From the NCBI RefSeq assembly GCF_000496835.1, contig NZ_KI543238.1, positions 400,229-464,228 on the forward strand: a DNA stretch of 64,000 nt, given 5' to 3'. Made by a program: the position numbers and the translations under genes. Every line of letters starts with the position of its first letter. Position 1 is the first letter of the stretch. This DNA is from Thalassobacillus devorans MSP14 (GTDB lineage: Bacteria; Bacillota; Bacilli; Bacillales; Halobacillaceae). The notes under the pieces were generated by a model. The model was not told the origin of the DNA. It did not search any database and worked only from the letters and a program-made list of their open reading frames with translations. This document shows, piece after piece, positions 15,085-23,932 of the stretch.

Positions 15085-16698
15085 ATGAATACAAAATTAA
15101 TTGATTGGCCCACGTTCATAGGGGCATTTATCTTATTGCTTGGGGTAGTTGTGCCACTTATCATCTTTCCTGAGGCTGGCGTCGAAGTCGTCAATCAGGC
15201 TAATACATTCATGACCTCTAACTTTGGGGTATTATACTTAATCATGGGGTTATTGGTATTTGCCTTTTTGATATTTGTAGCCTTCAGTGAAAATGGTCAC
15301 ATCCTGTTGGGTGACGAAGGAGAAAAGCCCGAATTCAATTCTTTCTCCTGGGCAGCGATGTTATTTGCTGCAGGGATTGGTTCGAGTATTCTATATTGGG
15401 CTGTAATCGAGTGGGCTTACTACTATCAGGGTCCTCCTTTCGGCATTGAACCGGAATCGAAAGAAGCCATCCAATGGTCGACAGCTTATGGCATTTTCCA
15501 CTGGGGACCGATTGCATGGGCGATTTATACACTGCCGGCATTGCCTATCGCCTACTTCTATTATGTCCGTAAGAAACCAGTATTGAAAATCAGTGAGGCA
15601 TGCCGTCCCTTATTAGGACGGGTTGTAGACGGACCGGTCGGTCATATCATTGATATTCTCTTCATGTTCGGATTAATGGGTGGTGCAGGTACTACGCTTG
15701 CACTTGGTACTCCTATGATTGCTGAAGGTATCAGTGAATTGACTGGTCTGGAAGCAGATATGACGATGCAAACATTTATTTTGTTGTTATGTACGGCCAT
15801 ATTTGCCTTCAGTGCCTACTCCGGGTTGAAAAAAGGGATTAAGCTGCTTAGTGACATCAACTTATGGCTGGCGCTATTCTTGCTAGGATTCATTTTCTTG
15901 TTCGGTCCGACCCGCTTTCTAACAGAGACAACAACGAACAGTGTCGGAATACTTATGGATAATTTCTTTAAAATGGCAACATGGACCGAACCATTCGGTG
16001 ATATGGGAGCCTTTGAAAAAACAGGTTTCCCTGAAGGCTGGACGATTTTCTACTGGGCCTGGTGGCTCGTTTATGCTCCGTTTGTGGGGCTGTTTGTCGC
16101 TCGTATTTCCAGAGGCCGCACTGTCCGTCAAATGGTGCTTGGCACGATGGTGTATGGGACGCTTGGCTGTGTTCTATTCTTTGGTATCATGGGGAACTTC
16201 GGGCTGTACTTACAGATGACAGGAAGTTTTGATGCTATTGGTTATATGAACGAGCACGGCGCTCCTGCTGCGATAATAGCGATTATCGGACAACTGCCGC
16301 TAGCCAAGTTCATGGTATTGATATTTACTGTACTGGCAATAATTTTTCTTGCTACGACATTTGACTCCAGTTCTTATATATTATCAGCAGTCGTTCAAAA
16401 AGAAGTAGAGAATGAACCATTACGTTGGAATCGATTGTTCTGGGCATTCGCTTTGTGTCTGCTCCCATTAGCGCTGATGTTCCTGGGAGGGCTGGGTACC
16501 CTGCAAACAGCGAGTATTGTTGGTGGCTTCCCACTTATTTTTATCATGTTCATGCTGGCGTTATCGTTTATGAAAGCTTCTAATGAAGATATCAGAGCCA
16601 GTGAAGGATATGAACCGAAAACCATCCACATTAATCGCAAGAGAATTCTCGAACGGTTAAGAAGAAAACGAAAACAGCAAAGGCCACCGGAACAGTAA
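15085..16698 (+). CDS. BCCT-family betaine/choline/carnitine transporter
   Basis: A 537-aa protein with about 12 membrane helices and the BCCT signatures AAGIGSSILYWAVIEW (95-110) and the aromatic box GWTIFYWAWWLVYAPFVG (318-335) with RISRGRTVRQ after it. Family members take up glycine betaine or related trimethylammonium compounds, mostly Na+-coupled. The C-terminal tail is short and basic (KRILERLRRKRKQQ), as in osmosensing OpuD/BetP-type carriers, so osmoprotectant uptake is likely (inference). Ribosome binding site AAAGGAAAGG. It is monocistronic with terminator. Confidence 0.88.
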   Translation: MNTKLIDWPTFIGAFILLLGVVVPLIIFPEAGVEVVNQANTFMTSNFGVLYLIMGLLVFAFLIFVAFSENGHILLGDEGEKPEFNSFSWAAMLFAAGIGSSILYWAVIEWAYYYQGPPFGIEPESKEAIQWSTAYGIFHWGPIAWAIYTLPALPIAYFYYVRKKPVLKISEACRPLLGRVVDGPVGHIIDILFMFGLMGGAGTTLALGTPMIAEGISELTGLEADMTMQTFILLLCTAIFAFSAYSGLKKGIKLLSDINLWLALFLLGFIFLFGPTRFLTETTTNSVGILMDNFFKMATWTEPFGDMGAFEKTGFPEGWTIFYWAWWLVYAPFVGLFVARISRGRTVRQMVLGTMVYGTLGCVLFFGIMGNFGLYLQMTGSFDAIGYMNEHGAPAAIIAIIGQLPLAKFMVLIFTVLAIIFLATTFDSSSYILSAVVQKEVENEPLRWNRLFWAFALCLLPLALMFLGGLGTLQTASIVGGFPLIFIMFMLALSFMKASNEDIRASEGYEPKTIHINRKRILERLRRKRKQQRPPEQ

Positions 16699-16705
16699 TT
16701 TCTGC

Positions 16706-16747
16706 AAAACCTCCACTTCGTCAATAAGTGGAGGTTTTGTTATTTTT
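16706..16747 (+). terminator. Terminator after BCCT gene
   Basis: AAAACCTCCACTT paired with AAGTGGAGGTTTT, followed by GTTATTTTT. Confidence 0.9.
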
Positions 16748-16854
16748 CCTGCGCAAATAATCCAGTGCAGGAACGATGTCAAATGCTCCACTGGCTGCGA
16801 AAAAGTGGGAGAGAAGTGGAAGTTTAGGTCTAGTATCCACTTTGTTATCCTCCT

Positions 16855-17802
16855 CTAATTGTTACCATGAAAATGGGGAAGTACATACTTCCCAAGTTCT
16901 TCAACTACTTCTTTGGCTGGGCGCCTGCTTTGAGCCAGGTTGAAGAAAATGTGATTGACTCCTGCGTCCTGATATTCCGTTAAAATATTTATTAGATCGT
17001 TCCGCCCGGTTCGGTAGCCTGCTGGAATCTTTTCATAGGAATAATCGGGGTCTTCCGTTAAATCGAGCGGAAGCGGCATAAGAAATGCACGGAAACTATC
17101 CGGGGAATAGCTCTTCGCAAGCTTACGATACTTCGTGATGGTCTCACGTTGTTGTTCAGGCCGTTGCGGGTAGAACATCCATCCATCTCCATGCCGGGCG
17201 ACCCAATCGAGAGTCTGCTGAGCGTACCCCGTAAGGAAAAGAGGAATTTCTTTCGTTGGTTTTGGGACAAGGTTAGCTTTATCTATTTTGCCAAATGGTG
17301 AATCGATTGTTGGAAATTCCTCGTAAAGTACCTGCTGGAAATAGTGGAAGGCATCCCGAAACCATTGTCCGCGCTCCATGATTGGGATATTCAACCCTGA
17401 AAAGTCTTTTCTTCTGTCTCCTGATGAGATACCGAGCATCAATCGCTCCGGGAATAACCGCTCGATGCTTGCTGCCTCTTTGGCGGTACGAAGCGGATGG
17501 CGTAATGAAAATACAGTTGCAGCAGTACCTACATTGATAGAGTGAGTATGACTGGCCAAGTAAGTGAGGTAAATAAAGCTATCGAATATTTGACCGGTCG
17601 CAGGGTCTTCAAAGGTAGGGTCCTCTAAAAGGACATCCTGCAGCCATAAGCTGGTAAAGCCTTGTTGTTCTGCAAGCTGTGCCATTTCAATTTGATCCTC
17701 CATATGCGGTGACTGATTGCCATAATTTTCAATTGGAATGGACAAACCAAAAGTAAGTTGGCCAGGTTCTACCATTTTTTTAAATCCTGTATGTTTTTTC
17801 AT
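16855..17802 (-). CDS. LLM-class flavin-dependent oxidoreductase (luciferase-like)
   Basis: A 315-aa TIM-barrel protein of the bacterial luciferase superfamily using FMN or F420. Features: N-terminal strand FGLSIPIENYGN, GFTSLWLQDV, INVGTAATVFSLRHPLRTAKEAASIERL, MLGISSGDRR and DWVARHGDGWMFYP. This pattern fits a small subgroup of Firmicute luciferase-like oxidoreductases with unknown substrate. The ATG start has a weak ribosome binding site (GGGAG). A perfect palindrome lies 32-46 bases upstream, suggesting control by a dedicated repressor. No partner gene is adjacent. Confidence 0.85.
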   Translation of the reverse strand: MKKHTGFKKMVEPGQLTFGLSIPIENYGNQSPHMEDQIEMAQLAEQQGFTSLWLQDVLLEDPTFEDPATGQIFDSFIYLTYLASHTHSINVGTAATVFSLRHPLRTAKEAASIERLFPERLMLGISSGDRRKDFSGLNIPIMERGQWFRDAFHYFQQVLYEEFPTIDSPFGKIDKANLVPKPTKEIPLFLTGYAQQTLDWVARHGDGWMFYPQRPEQQRETITKYRKLAKSYSPDSFRAFLMPLPLDLTEDPDYSYEKIPAGYRTGRNDLINILTEYQDAGVNHIFFNLAQSRRPAKEVVEELGKYVLPHFHGNN

Positions 17803-17833
17803 TTTTATCAGACTCCCGGGAATTAGTCATTTT

Positions 17834-17848
17834 AGTATGAATCATACT
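17834..17848. promoter_or_regulatory. Palindromic operator candidate upstream of luciferase-like gene
   Basis: AGTATGA-A-TCATACT, a perfect 7-bp inverted repeat around one base, between the start codon and a TATAAT (minus strand, 17879-17884). Its position fits a repressor site. Confidence 0.5.
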
Positions 17849-18130
17849 TTTTTTCGCTACAAAAAATTTGCCTCAAACATTATACTCTGAATCTATGTAC
17901 CTATATTAGTAATAATATTCTGAAAACTGTGTAACATTATATAAGCCTTATCACCTGTTCTTTATTAAAAAGTATAAAAAGGAAGTCGGATAATGTTAAA
18001 ATATACATAATGAATAAAAATTTAGAAATATAATTAAACATTCGTATTCACTACAGCGTTCAGACCTCCCGTTAAGAAACAAGTTCAGGAACAGTTTCAC
18101 TATTTTAGATTGTGGAGGGGGAATACAAAA

Positions 18131-18346
18131 GTGAGCTATAAGGTAGTTGCATGGTTCAATAAAAAAACAGAGATCAACTTTTTATGTAGTGAAAACAAGG
18201 CGGAGTTAAGTTTCCAAACAAAAACAGAAGCAGAGCGATTTATTGCTTTTTTAAAAGGCTCCGGCTATATGCAAGGGAAATATCATTTTACAATCGAAGA
18301 GTCTAAAAAAGAGCTTCTTGTCGAAAATAATATAGCATCCATGTAA
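18131..18346 (+). CDS. Small uncharacterised protein (71 aa)
   Basis: GTG start after GGAGGGGG. Sequence VSYKVVAWFNKKTEINFLCS then ELSFQTKTEAERFIAFLKGSGYM, an alpha/beta pattern without membrane segments. It is followed immediately by a terminator. Family not recognised; the gene itself is well supported by its ribosome binding site and terminator. Confidence 0.6.
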   Translation: MSYKVVAWFNKKTEINFLCSENKAELSFQTKTEAERFIAFLKGSGYMQGKYHFTIEESKKELLVENNIASM

Positions 18347-18383
18347 ACCTATGTTTATGCAATTATAAAACATGGGTTTTTTA
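18346..18383 (+). terminator. Terminator after 71-aa gene
   Basis: AACCTATGTTT paired with AAACATGGGTT, then TTTTATTTTG. Confidence 0.8.
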
Positions 18384-18469
18384 TTTTGTTCAACAATTTC
18401 ATAGTAGTAAATTTTCAGAAATTTCTATATAATGGAAGTTGTATCAGGTATAAAAGGAGGGTGCTTGCG

Positions 18470-20260
18470 ATGAATACATATAACCAGAGCTGGGATCTTG
18501 ACAGCATTTTTCCAAATGGAAGCGAGTCAAAAGAACTTAAATATTATGTGCAAAAAACAGAGCGTTTAATGGCACGGCTGGAAGAAATAGTAGTTGATTT
18601 GCAATTTCCCGGCTACCAATCAGGTAAAGGAAATTTGATGGAGGCAGTGGATGTTTTACAAAGTGTTACTAAACGTATCAGAGAAATTGGTGCATTTGTC
18701 AGTTGCTTGGCTGCGCAAGATGTAAAGGACGCTAAAGCAAAGGAGTGGATGGCGAAACGAAGTCAGCTTGGAGCTCAATATGGCAACATTCTCACCAAAT
18801 TGGACCAGAAGCTGATCCAGGTGGAAGAAGACACGTGGCACAGTATATTACAGCAGGAGATGGTCGCTCCAATTGCATTTGTACTGAATGAGCGCCGCAG
18901 TCGGGCAAAAGAAAAGCTTCCTCTGGAGCAAGAATCATTGATTAATGATTTAAGTGTGGATGGCTATCATGCCTGGGGACAAATGTATAATAATATAGTA
19001 GGAAAAATGATGATTGACTTTCAAGGAAGGGAATTATCAGTAGGGCAGGCTTCCAACAAATTAGGTTCTTCCAGAAGGGAAGTGAGGAAGGAAGTGGCAG
19101 GAAAGCTGAAGGAAGCGTGGGCGGGGCAAAGTGATTTGTTTACCGAAACGCTCAATCATTTAGCTGGTTTCCGACTGCAGACATACAAATATCGTGGCTG
19201 GGATAATGTGCTGAAAGAACCACTCGACTTCAATCGAATGAGTGGAAAAACGCTTGATGCCATGTGGACAGCTATTACAAAACATAAAGTTTTTTATAAA
19301 ACATACCTTCAGCGAAAAGCAGATTTATTGGGACTGGATAAGTTAAATATGTATGATACAGGAGCTCCAATTGGGGGAACTGAGCAAACGATGTCTTATG
19401 ATGAAGGAGCGGAATTTATTATAGAACAGTTCCAAAAGTTCAGCCCTAAAATGGCTGATTTTGCTAAGATGGCTTTTGAAAACAGGTGGATTGAAGCGGA
19501 AGACCGTTCTGGTAAACGGCCAGGAGGTTTCTGTACCAGTTTTCCGGACAGCAAACAGACTAGAATTTTTATGACTTATTCTGGGACAGCTTCTAATGTA
19601 GCCACGCTGGCTCATGAACTTGGCCATGCCTATCACCAGCATGTCATGAATGATCTCCCGATATTGAATCAGGGCTATGCCATGAATGTAGCAGAAACCG
19701 CTTCTACGTTTGCTGAAATGATCGTTGCTGATGCTGCTGTGAGGAATGCTCAAACAGAAGCGGAAAAACTGTCATTACTCGAGGACAAGGTGCAGCGCAG
19801 TGTCGCATTCTTTATGAACATTCATGCAAGGTTTTTATTTGAGACCCGTTTTTATGAAGAAAGGAAGCAGGGAATGGTTCCGACGGACCGGTTGAATGAA
19901 TTGATGACTGATGCTCAAAAAGAGGCTTACCAAGAAGCGCTCGGTGAGTATGACCCTTATTTTTGGGCCTCCAAGCTTCATTTTCATATTACTGGCGTTC
20001 CATTCTATAATTTTCCTTATACGTTCGGGTATTTATTCAGCCTTGGTATCTATGCAAAAGCGGTGAAAGAGGGCAAGAATTTTGAAGATAAGTATACTTC
20101 ATTGCTTCAGGATACTGGTAAAATGCGGGTGGAAGAGCTCGCTTTGAAGCACTTAGGAGTGGATCTGGAGAAAGAAGAATTTTGGGAAGATGCTTTGAAG
20201 TTGTGCATTGCTGATGTAGAGGAGTTTCTCAACTTAACAGGAGCTGCTGCATCAAATTAA
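18470..20260 (+). CDS. M3-family oligoendopeptidase (PepF-like)
   Basis: A 596-aa cytosolic zinc metallopeptidase cleaving short peptides. The zinc site HELGHAYHQH starts at residue 382, with the third ligand in NVAETASTFAE about residue 409. The typical M3 C-terminal FYNFPYTFGYLFSLGIYA is present. It belongs to the M3 oligoendopeptidase clade common in Bacillaceae. The ATG at 18470 is set by AAAGGAGG nine bases upstream; TATAAT at 18428-18433 is the likely -10. The pterin dehydratase gene follows 25 bases later and is probably cotranscribed. Confidence 0.9.
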   Translation: MNTYNQSWDLDSIFPNGSESKELKYYVQKTERLMARLEEIVVDLQFPGYQSGKGNLMEAVDVLQSVTKRIREIGAFVSCLAAQDVKDAKAKEWMAKRSQLGAQYGNILTKLDQKLIQVEEDTWHSILQQEMVAPIAFVLNERRSRAKEKLPLEQESLINDLSVDGYHAWGQMYNNIVGKMMIDFQGRELSVGQASNKLGSSRREVRKEVAGKLKEAWAGQSDLFTETLNHLAGFRLQTYKYRGWDNVLKEPLDFNRMSGKTLDAMWTAITKHKVFYKTYLQRKADLLGLDKLNMYDTGAPIGGTEQTMSYDEGAEFIIEQFQKFSPKMADFAKMAFENRWIEAEDRSGKRPGGFCTSFPDSKQTRIFMTYSGTASNVATLAHELGHAYHQHVMNDLPILNQGYAMNVAETASTFAEMIVADAAVRNAQTEAEKLSLLEDKVQRSVAFFMNIHARFLFETRFYEERKQGMVPTDRLNELMTDAQKEAYQEALGEYDPYFWASKLHFHITGVPFYNFPYTFGYLFSLGIYAKAVKEGKNFEDKYTSLLQDTGKMRVEELALKHLGVDLEKEEFWEDALKLCIADVEEFLNLTGAAASN

Positions 20261-20285
20261 ACCATTTGTAAAAGGAGGATGCATA

Positions 20286-20582
20286 GTGGAAAGACTTTCG
20301 GATCAGCAGAAGGATCTAGAAGTAAGTAAGCTTGATGACTGGAAGCTGGAAGACGATAAATGGATTGTGAAACGTTACCGTTTCAGACGTTACTTGTCAG
20401 GCATTCATTTCGTCGAACAAGTAGCAGAGTATGCCGAGGAAATACAACATCACCCTTTGATTCATATTGACTATAAAGTGGTTACCATGAAACTGACTTC
20501 CTGGAATGCGAAGGGGCTCACAGATCTGGATATCAGAAGTGCAGAAGAATATGATCGGATATTTGGGAAAATAAGAGAATGA
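20286..20582 (+). CDS. 4a-hydroxytetrahydrobiopterin dehydratase (pterin carbinolamine dehydratase)
   Basis: A 98-aa protein with the conserved core YAEEIQHHPLIHIDYKVVTM and LTDLDIRSAEEYD. The catalytic histidines are in HHPxxH (55, 56, 60). The enzyme dehydrates 4a-hydroxytetrahydrobiopterin to quinonoid dihydrobiopterin. In bacteria without phenylalanine hydroxylase it may serve molybdopterin or other pterin turnover. GTG start with AAAAGGAGG. It closes a two-gene unit with the peptidase. Confidence 0.9.
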   Translation: MERLSDQQKDLEVSKLDDWKLEDDKWIVKRYRFRRYLSGIHFVEQVAEYAEEIQHHPLIHIDYKVVTMKLTSWNAKGLTDLDIRSAEEYDRIFGKIRE

Positions 20583-20588
20583 ATGCAT

Positions 20589-20618
20589 AAAAGCAGACCA
20601 GAATCCGGTCTGCTTTTT
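20589..20618. terminator. Bidirectional terminator
   Basis: AAAAGCAGACC paired with GGTCTGCTTTT, with T runs on both strands; it serves the converging dehydratase and lipoprotein genes. Confidence 0.9.
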
Positions 20619-20675
20619 GATCTTTTATATTGTCGTCATTTTCTATCTCTTTTGGTTAAGTCAGCGGGTAATGGT

Positions 20676-21143
20676 TTAATGGCTATCGTCATTGCCTTCC
20701 ATATCATCATCTTCTTTCTTGTCTTCAGTAATTTGCACATCCCCGACAGGAAACTTCTTCTTAGGCATGACATGCATGTCACGTGCTTGTGTGTGGGCGA
20801 AAAGGTAGTACGCCCCTTCTTCTTCAAAGGTATAGGAGACTTCATAGACGCCCTTGCCTTTATGTTCTGCTTCTACTTTTTCGTGTTCTTCATCGGACGC
20901 CCCTTCGGCCCAGAATTCAAATTTTACATAGTCTGCATCTTCTACTGCTTCTTCACCTTGAGTAACTTTAGCCTGGAAAGTGACTTCTTCATTTGGCTGG
21001 ATATCTTCAGGTATGGTAACTTTGGTATCAAGCATCGGCTCCATGCCCTTTTCTTCTTCCGCATTTCCCGATTGATCTCCACCACAGGCACTAAGCACAA
21101 TAGCAGTGATGAACAGACCTAAATAAATAAGCGTTTTTTTCAT
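20676..21143 (-). CDS. YtkA/FixH-like lipoprotein
   Basis: A 155-aa lipoprotein: signal peptide with lipobox LSAC (Cys20), then an acidic linker and an immunoglobulin-like domain (TKVTIPEDIQPNEEVTFQAK ... VKFEFWAEG ... GVYEVSYTFEEEGAYYLFAH). This is the YtkA-like pattern. An acidic/His tail (KKEDDDMEGNDDSH) and the DMHVMPKK Met/His patch could bind a metal, possibly copper; that is inference. ATG with AAGGGAG. A LuxR relic lies upstream on the same strand. Confidence 0.75.
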   Translation of the reverse strand: MKKTLIYLGLFITAIVLSACGGDQSGNAEEEKGMEPMLDTKVTIPEDIQPNEEVTFQAKVTQGEEAVEDADYVKFEFWAEGASDEEHEKVEAEHKGKGVYEVSYTFEEEGAYYLFAHTQARDMHVMPKKKFPVGDVQITEDKKEDDDMEGNDDSH

Positions 21144-21296
21144 GGTGATGGCTCCCTTATTTGAAAATAATTACATTCTCATATAGCTTAACACGTCATT
21201 TTCAGAAAAACTATGACCCTGTCGGGCTATCCTTGTGGCAACTTTGTGACAAACTGTTCACTTTATCCATCCATTCGCATAAGCCATCCGGGTCAG

Positions 21297-21405
21297 TTAC
21301 ACCCGGTTTTTGATGCCGAGCTTCTTCAACATGCTTTTTAAATGGTTTTTTACAGTGTTTTCTGATATATGCAATTGCTGGGACCTATAAAATCAGCCAT
21401 TTGAT
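21297..21405 (-). pseudogene. Relic of a LuxR/GerE-type regulator (DNA-binding C-terminus)
   Basis: Read leftwards, the frame ending at TAA 21297-21299 encodes QQLHISENTVKNHLKSMLKK then LGIKNRV, the recognition helix and tail of a LuxR/GerE helix-turn-helix. Just before it, in another frame, comes NQMADFIG, which resembles the preceding helix, so a frameshift or small deletion separates them. No start codon, ribosome binding site or N-terminal domain remains. It is the decayed end of a regulator gene. Confidence 0.7.
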
Positions 21406-21517
21406 TTGTGTGTAAGATAACATATGAAACACCTGCTTTGTGTTAGTTGTTTTAATTGTACTGCGAATGGAGATAATAGCAAAATATAAGATAGGTGTAT
21501 TATCATAGTGGTTAGTG

Positions 21518-21526
21518 TGTTATAAT
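21518..21526 (+). promoter_or_regulatory. Extended -10 promoter of typA
   Basis: TGTTATAAT (TGn plus TATAAT), with a poor -35. It gives a leader of about 130 bases before typA. Confidence 0.55.
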
Positions 21527-21662
21527 AGAAAAGTTGAATAATTTTTGTACTTTAAGTAGATTCAAATAAAAGGATTCATGTACAGAAAGACTATGGCTTT
21601 TCGCTATAAGGACTTTGTGACAAGCTAAGTTTTTCTAACTGTTAAAGAGGAGTGTGTGCACC

Positions 21663-23510
21663 ATGCAACACAGAAATGATATTCGTAACGTCGCGATCAT
21701 TGCCCACGTCGATCACGGTAAAACTACTTTAGTGGATCAGCTGCTACGCTATTCCGGTACGTTCCGTGACAATGAGCAAGTGGACGAACGTGCGATGGAT
21801 TCCAACGATTTAGAGAGAGAACGCGGCATTACTATTTTAGCTAAAAATACCGCGATTAATTATAACGATACACGTATTAATATTATGGATACACCAGGTC
21901 ACGCTGACTTTGGCGGTGAAGTAGAACGGATCATGAAAATGGTCGATGGTGTTTTACTTGTCGTGGATGCTTATGAAGGCTGTATGCCTCAGACTCGCTT
22001 TGTATTGAAAAAAGCATTGGAACAAAAATTGACTCCTGTAGTCGTATTGAATAAAATCGACCGCCCTAGTGCCCGACCTGATGAAGTCGTAGATGAAGTC
22101 CTCGACCTTTTCATTGAGCTAGGCGCCGATGAGGATCAATTGGAATTCCCGGTTGTTTACGCATCGGCATTGAACGGTACTTCCAGTGAAGAGCCTGAGC
22201 TGGAGACCCAGAAAGAAACAATGGACCCTGTTTTCACAACCATCATGGATAATATCCCGGCACCGGTCGAGAATTCAGACGAGCCTTTGCAATTCCAGGT
22301 GACTTTGCTTGATTATAATGACTACGTCGGGCGTATTGGAATCGGTCGTATTTTCCGCGGCAGCATCAAAGTCGGCCAGTCAGTCGTATTGATGAAAAAA
22401 GACGGCTCTGTCAAAAACTTCCGTGTGACGAAATTGTTCGGCTTCATCGGCTTGAAGCGAATTGAAATCCAGGAAGCACAAGCTGGAGACATCGTCGCGA
22501 TATCTGGTATGGAAGACATCAACGTAGGGGAAACCATCTGTCCTCCTGATCATCAAGAGGCAATGGAAATTCCTCGAATTGATGAGCCGACACTTGAAAT
22601 GACATTTCTTGTCAACAACAGCCCATTTGCCGGCCGGGAAGGTAAATATGTAACTTCCCGTCAAATCGAAGAGCGTTTGATGACGCAGTTAGAAACAGAT
22701 GTCAGTTTACGTGTAACACCTACCGAATCTCCTGATGTCTGGACAGTCTCCGGCCGTGGCGAGCTTCACCTTTCTATTTTAGTGGAAAATATGCGCCGTG
22801 AAGGGTTTGAATTGCAGCTCTCCAAACCAAAAGTCATCCTGAAGGAAGTCGATGGTGTTACCTGTGAGCCGGTTGAACGTGTTCAAATTGACGTGCCAGA
22901 AGACTACCAGGGTGCTGTCATGGAATCCATTGGTTATCGTAAAGGCGAAATGCAGGACATGGTGAATGATGGAAACGGGCAAGTACGCTTGGAGTTCCTG
23001 GTGCCTTCCCGCGGATTGATCGGTTACACGACTGAGTTCTTATCCCAGACTCGTGGCTATGGAATTCTGAACCATACATTTGATGGCTATGCTCCACTTG
23101 TCCAGGGGCAAGTTGGCGGCCGTCGTCAAGGTGTACTTGTTTCCCTCGATAAAGGGAAAGCATCTACGTATGGTATCATGAACCTCGAAGATCGTGGTAC
23201 GATTTTTGTCGAGCCTGGTACAGAGGTCTATGAAGGAATGGTAGTCGGAGAGCATAATCGTGATAATGACTTGACGGTCAACATTACGAAAGAAAAGCAT
23301 TTGACCAATATTCGTTCCGCCAACAAAGATACGACGAATACCATCAAAAAGACACGTAAGCTAACGCTTGAAGAAGCGATCGAATACCTGGATGATGACG
23401 AGTACTGTGAAGTAACTCCAGAATCTATCCGTATCCGTAAAAAGATCTTGAACAAAAACGAGCGTGAAAAAGAAGCGAAGAAGAAAAAACTTCAAAATGT
23501 TGAGAAGTAA
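21663..23510 (+). CDS. typA: Translational GTPase TypA/BipA
   Basis: A 615-aa ribosome-binding GTPase of the EF-G/LepA class, acting in ribosome assembly and stress or cold adaptation. G1 AHVDHGKT, switch I ERERGITI, G3 DTPGHADFGGEVER, G4 NKIDRPSARP are present, then beta-barrel, two alpha/beta domains, and the BipA-specific C-terminus (SRGLIGYTTEFLSQTRGYGI, GKASTYGIMNLEDRG, NIRSANKDTTN). The ATG at 21663 follows AAAGAGGAG; an in-frame GTG at 21654 overlaps that site and is less likely. Own promoter and terminator. Confidence 0.95.
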   Translation: MQHRNDIRNVAIIAHVDHGKTTLVDQLLRYSGTFRDNEQVDERAMDSNDLERERGITILAKNTAINYNDTRINIMDTPGHADFGGEVERIMKMVDGVLLVVDAYEGCMPQTRFVLKKALEQKLTPVVVLNKIDRPSARPDEVVDEVLDLFIELGADEDQLEFPVVYASALNGTSSEEPELETQKETMDPVFTTIMDNIPAPVENSDEPLQFQVTLLDYNDYVGRIGIGRIFRGSIKVGQSVVLMKKDGSVKNFRVTKLFGFIGLKRIEIQEAQAGDIVAISGMEDINVGETICPPDHQEAMEIPRIDEPTLEMTFLVNNSPFAGREGKYVTSRQIEERLMTQLETDVSLRVTPTESPDVWTVSGRGELHLSILVENMRREGFELQLSKPKVILKEVDGVTCEPVERVQIDVPEDYQGAVMESIGYRKGEMQDMVNDGNGQVRLEFLVPSRGLIGYTTEFLSQTRGYGILNHTFDGYAPLVQGQVGGRRQGVLVSLDKGKASTYGIMNLEDRGTIFVEPGTEVYEGMVVGEHNRDNDLTVNITKEKHLTNIRSANKDTTNTIKKTRKLTLEEAIEYLDDDEYCEVTPESIRIRKKILNKNEREKEAKKKKLQNVEK

Positions 23511-23512
23511 TC

Positions 23513-23554
23513 AAAAGCCTCCCCACCGGTTTAAGACCGTCGGGGAGGCTTTTT
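23513..23554 (+). terminator. Terminator after typA
   Basis: AAAAGCCTCCCC paired with GGGGAGGCTTTT, with an inner ACCGG/CCGT pairing, followed by TTTC. Confidence 0.92.
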
Positions 23555-23646
23555 CAGTGTGTGGGAAATTGTCCGTGAAGGGTACAACATATCTGGTGTA
23601 CACCTACCATGAGCTACTGGAGTGGTGAATAAATACTCAGGTTTAT

Positions 23647-23832
23647 TTATTGATTGAATTTACCTTTCATCTTGCCGGTCTTTTTCTGGAATTCTCCTTT
23701 GTCTTTCTCATTTTTACCTTCAGCCTGCATTTTTGGATCATTTTTTGCATTACCTACTTGATCTTTAAATTCACCTTTCGTTTTTGAAACGCCTGCTTTC
23801 ATTTTTTCACTTAGGCCTTTTTTATCTGCCAT
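23647..23832 (-). CDS. CsbD-family general stress protein
   Basis: A 61-aa, highly charged Lys/Glu/Gly protein without hydrophobic core: KMKAGVSKTKGEFKDQVGNA and KGEFQKKTGKMKGKFNQ, the CsbD-like repeat. In B. subtilis csbD belongs to the sigma-B regulon, and a sigma-B-type promoter is visible upstream here. Start ATG at 23832 (AAAGGAG upstream, rather long spacing); an in-frame GTG at 23841 is possible. Molecular function is unknown. Confidence 0.85.
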   Translation of the reverse strand: MADKKGLSEKMKAGVSKTKGEFKDQVGNAKNDPKMQAEGKNEKDKGEFQKKTGKMKGKFNQ

Positions 23833-23871
23833 TCGACACACACGCTCCTTTCGAATAATTGTATTAGACGT

Positions 23872-23897
23872 TTACCCTGCTGATTCTGAGATGAAAC
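23872..23897 (-). promoter_or_regulatory. Sigma-B promoter of csbD-like gene
   Basis: On the minus strand GTTTCA, 14 bases, GGGTAA; the consensus is GTTTAA-N12-15-GGGTAT. It lies 40-65 bases before the start codon. Confidence 0.65.
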
Positions 23898-23932
23898 AAA
23901 AAAAGAAAATGCTGCCCTTGTGGACAGCATTC
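23897..23932 (-). terminator. Terminator after bshB2
   Basis: On the minus strand AATGCTGTCC...GGGCAGCATT followed by TTCTTTTTTT. Its tail abuts the -35 of the downstream sigma-B promoter. Confidence 0.8.

Noticed and set aside
20583-21122. 179-codon plus-strand frame
   Set aside because: It is antisense to the YtkA-like lipoprotein gene, whose signal peptide, lipobox and ribosome binding site are clear. The Phe/Ile-rich composition is that of a complement shadow.
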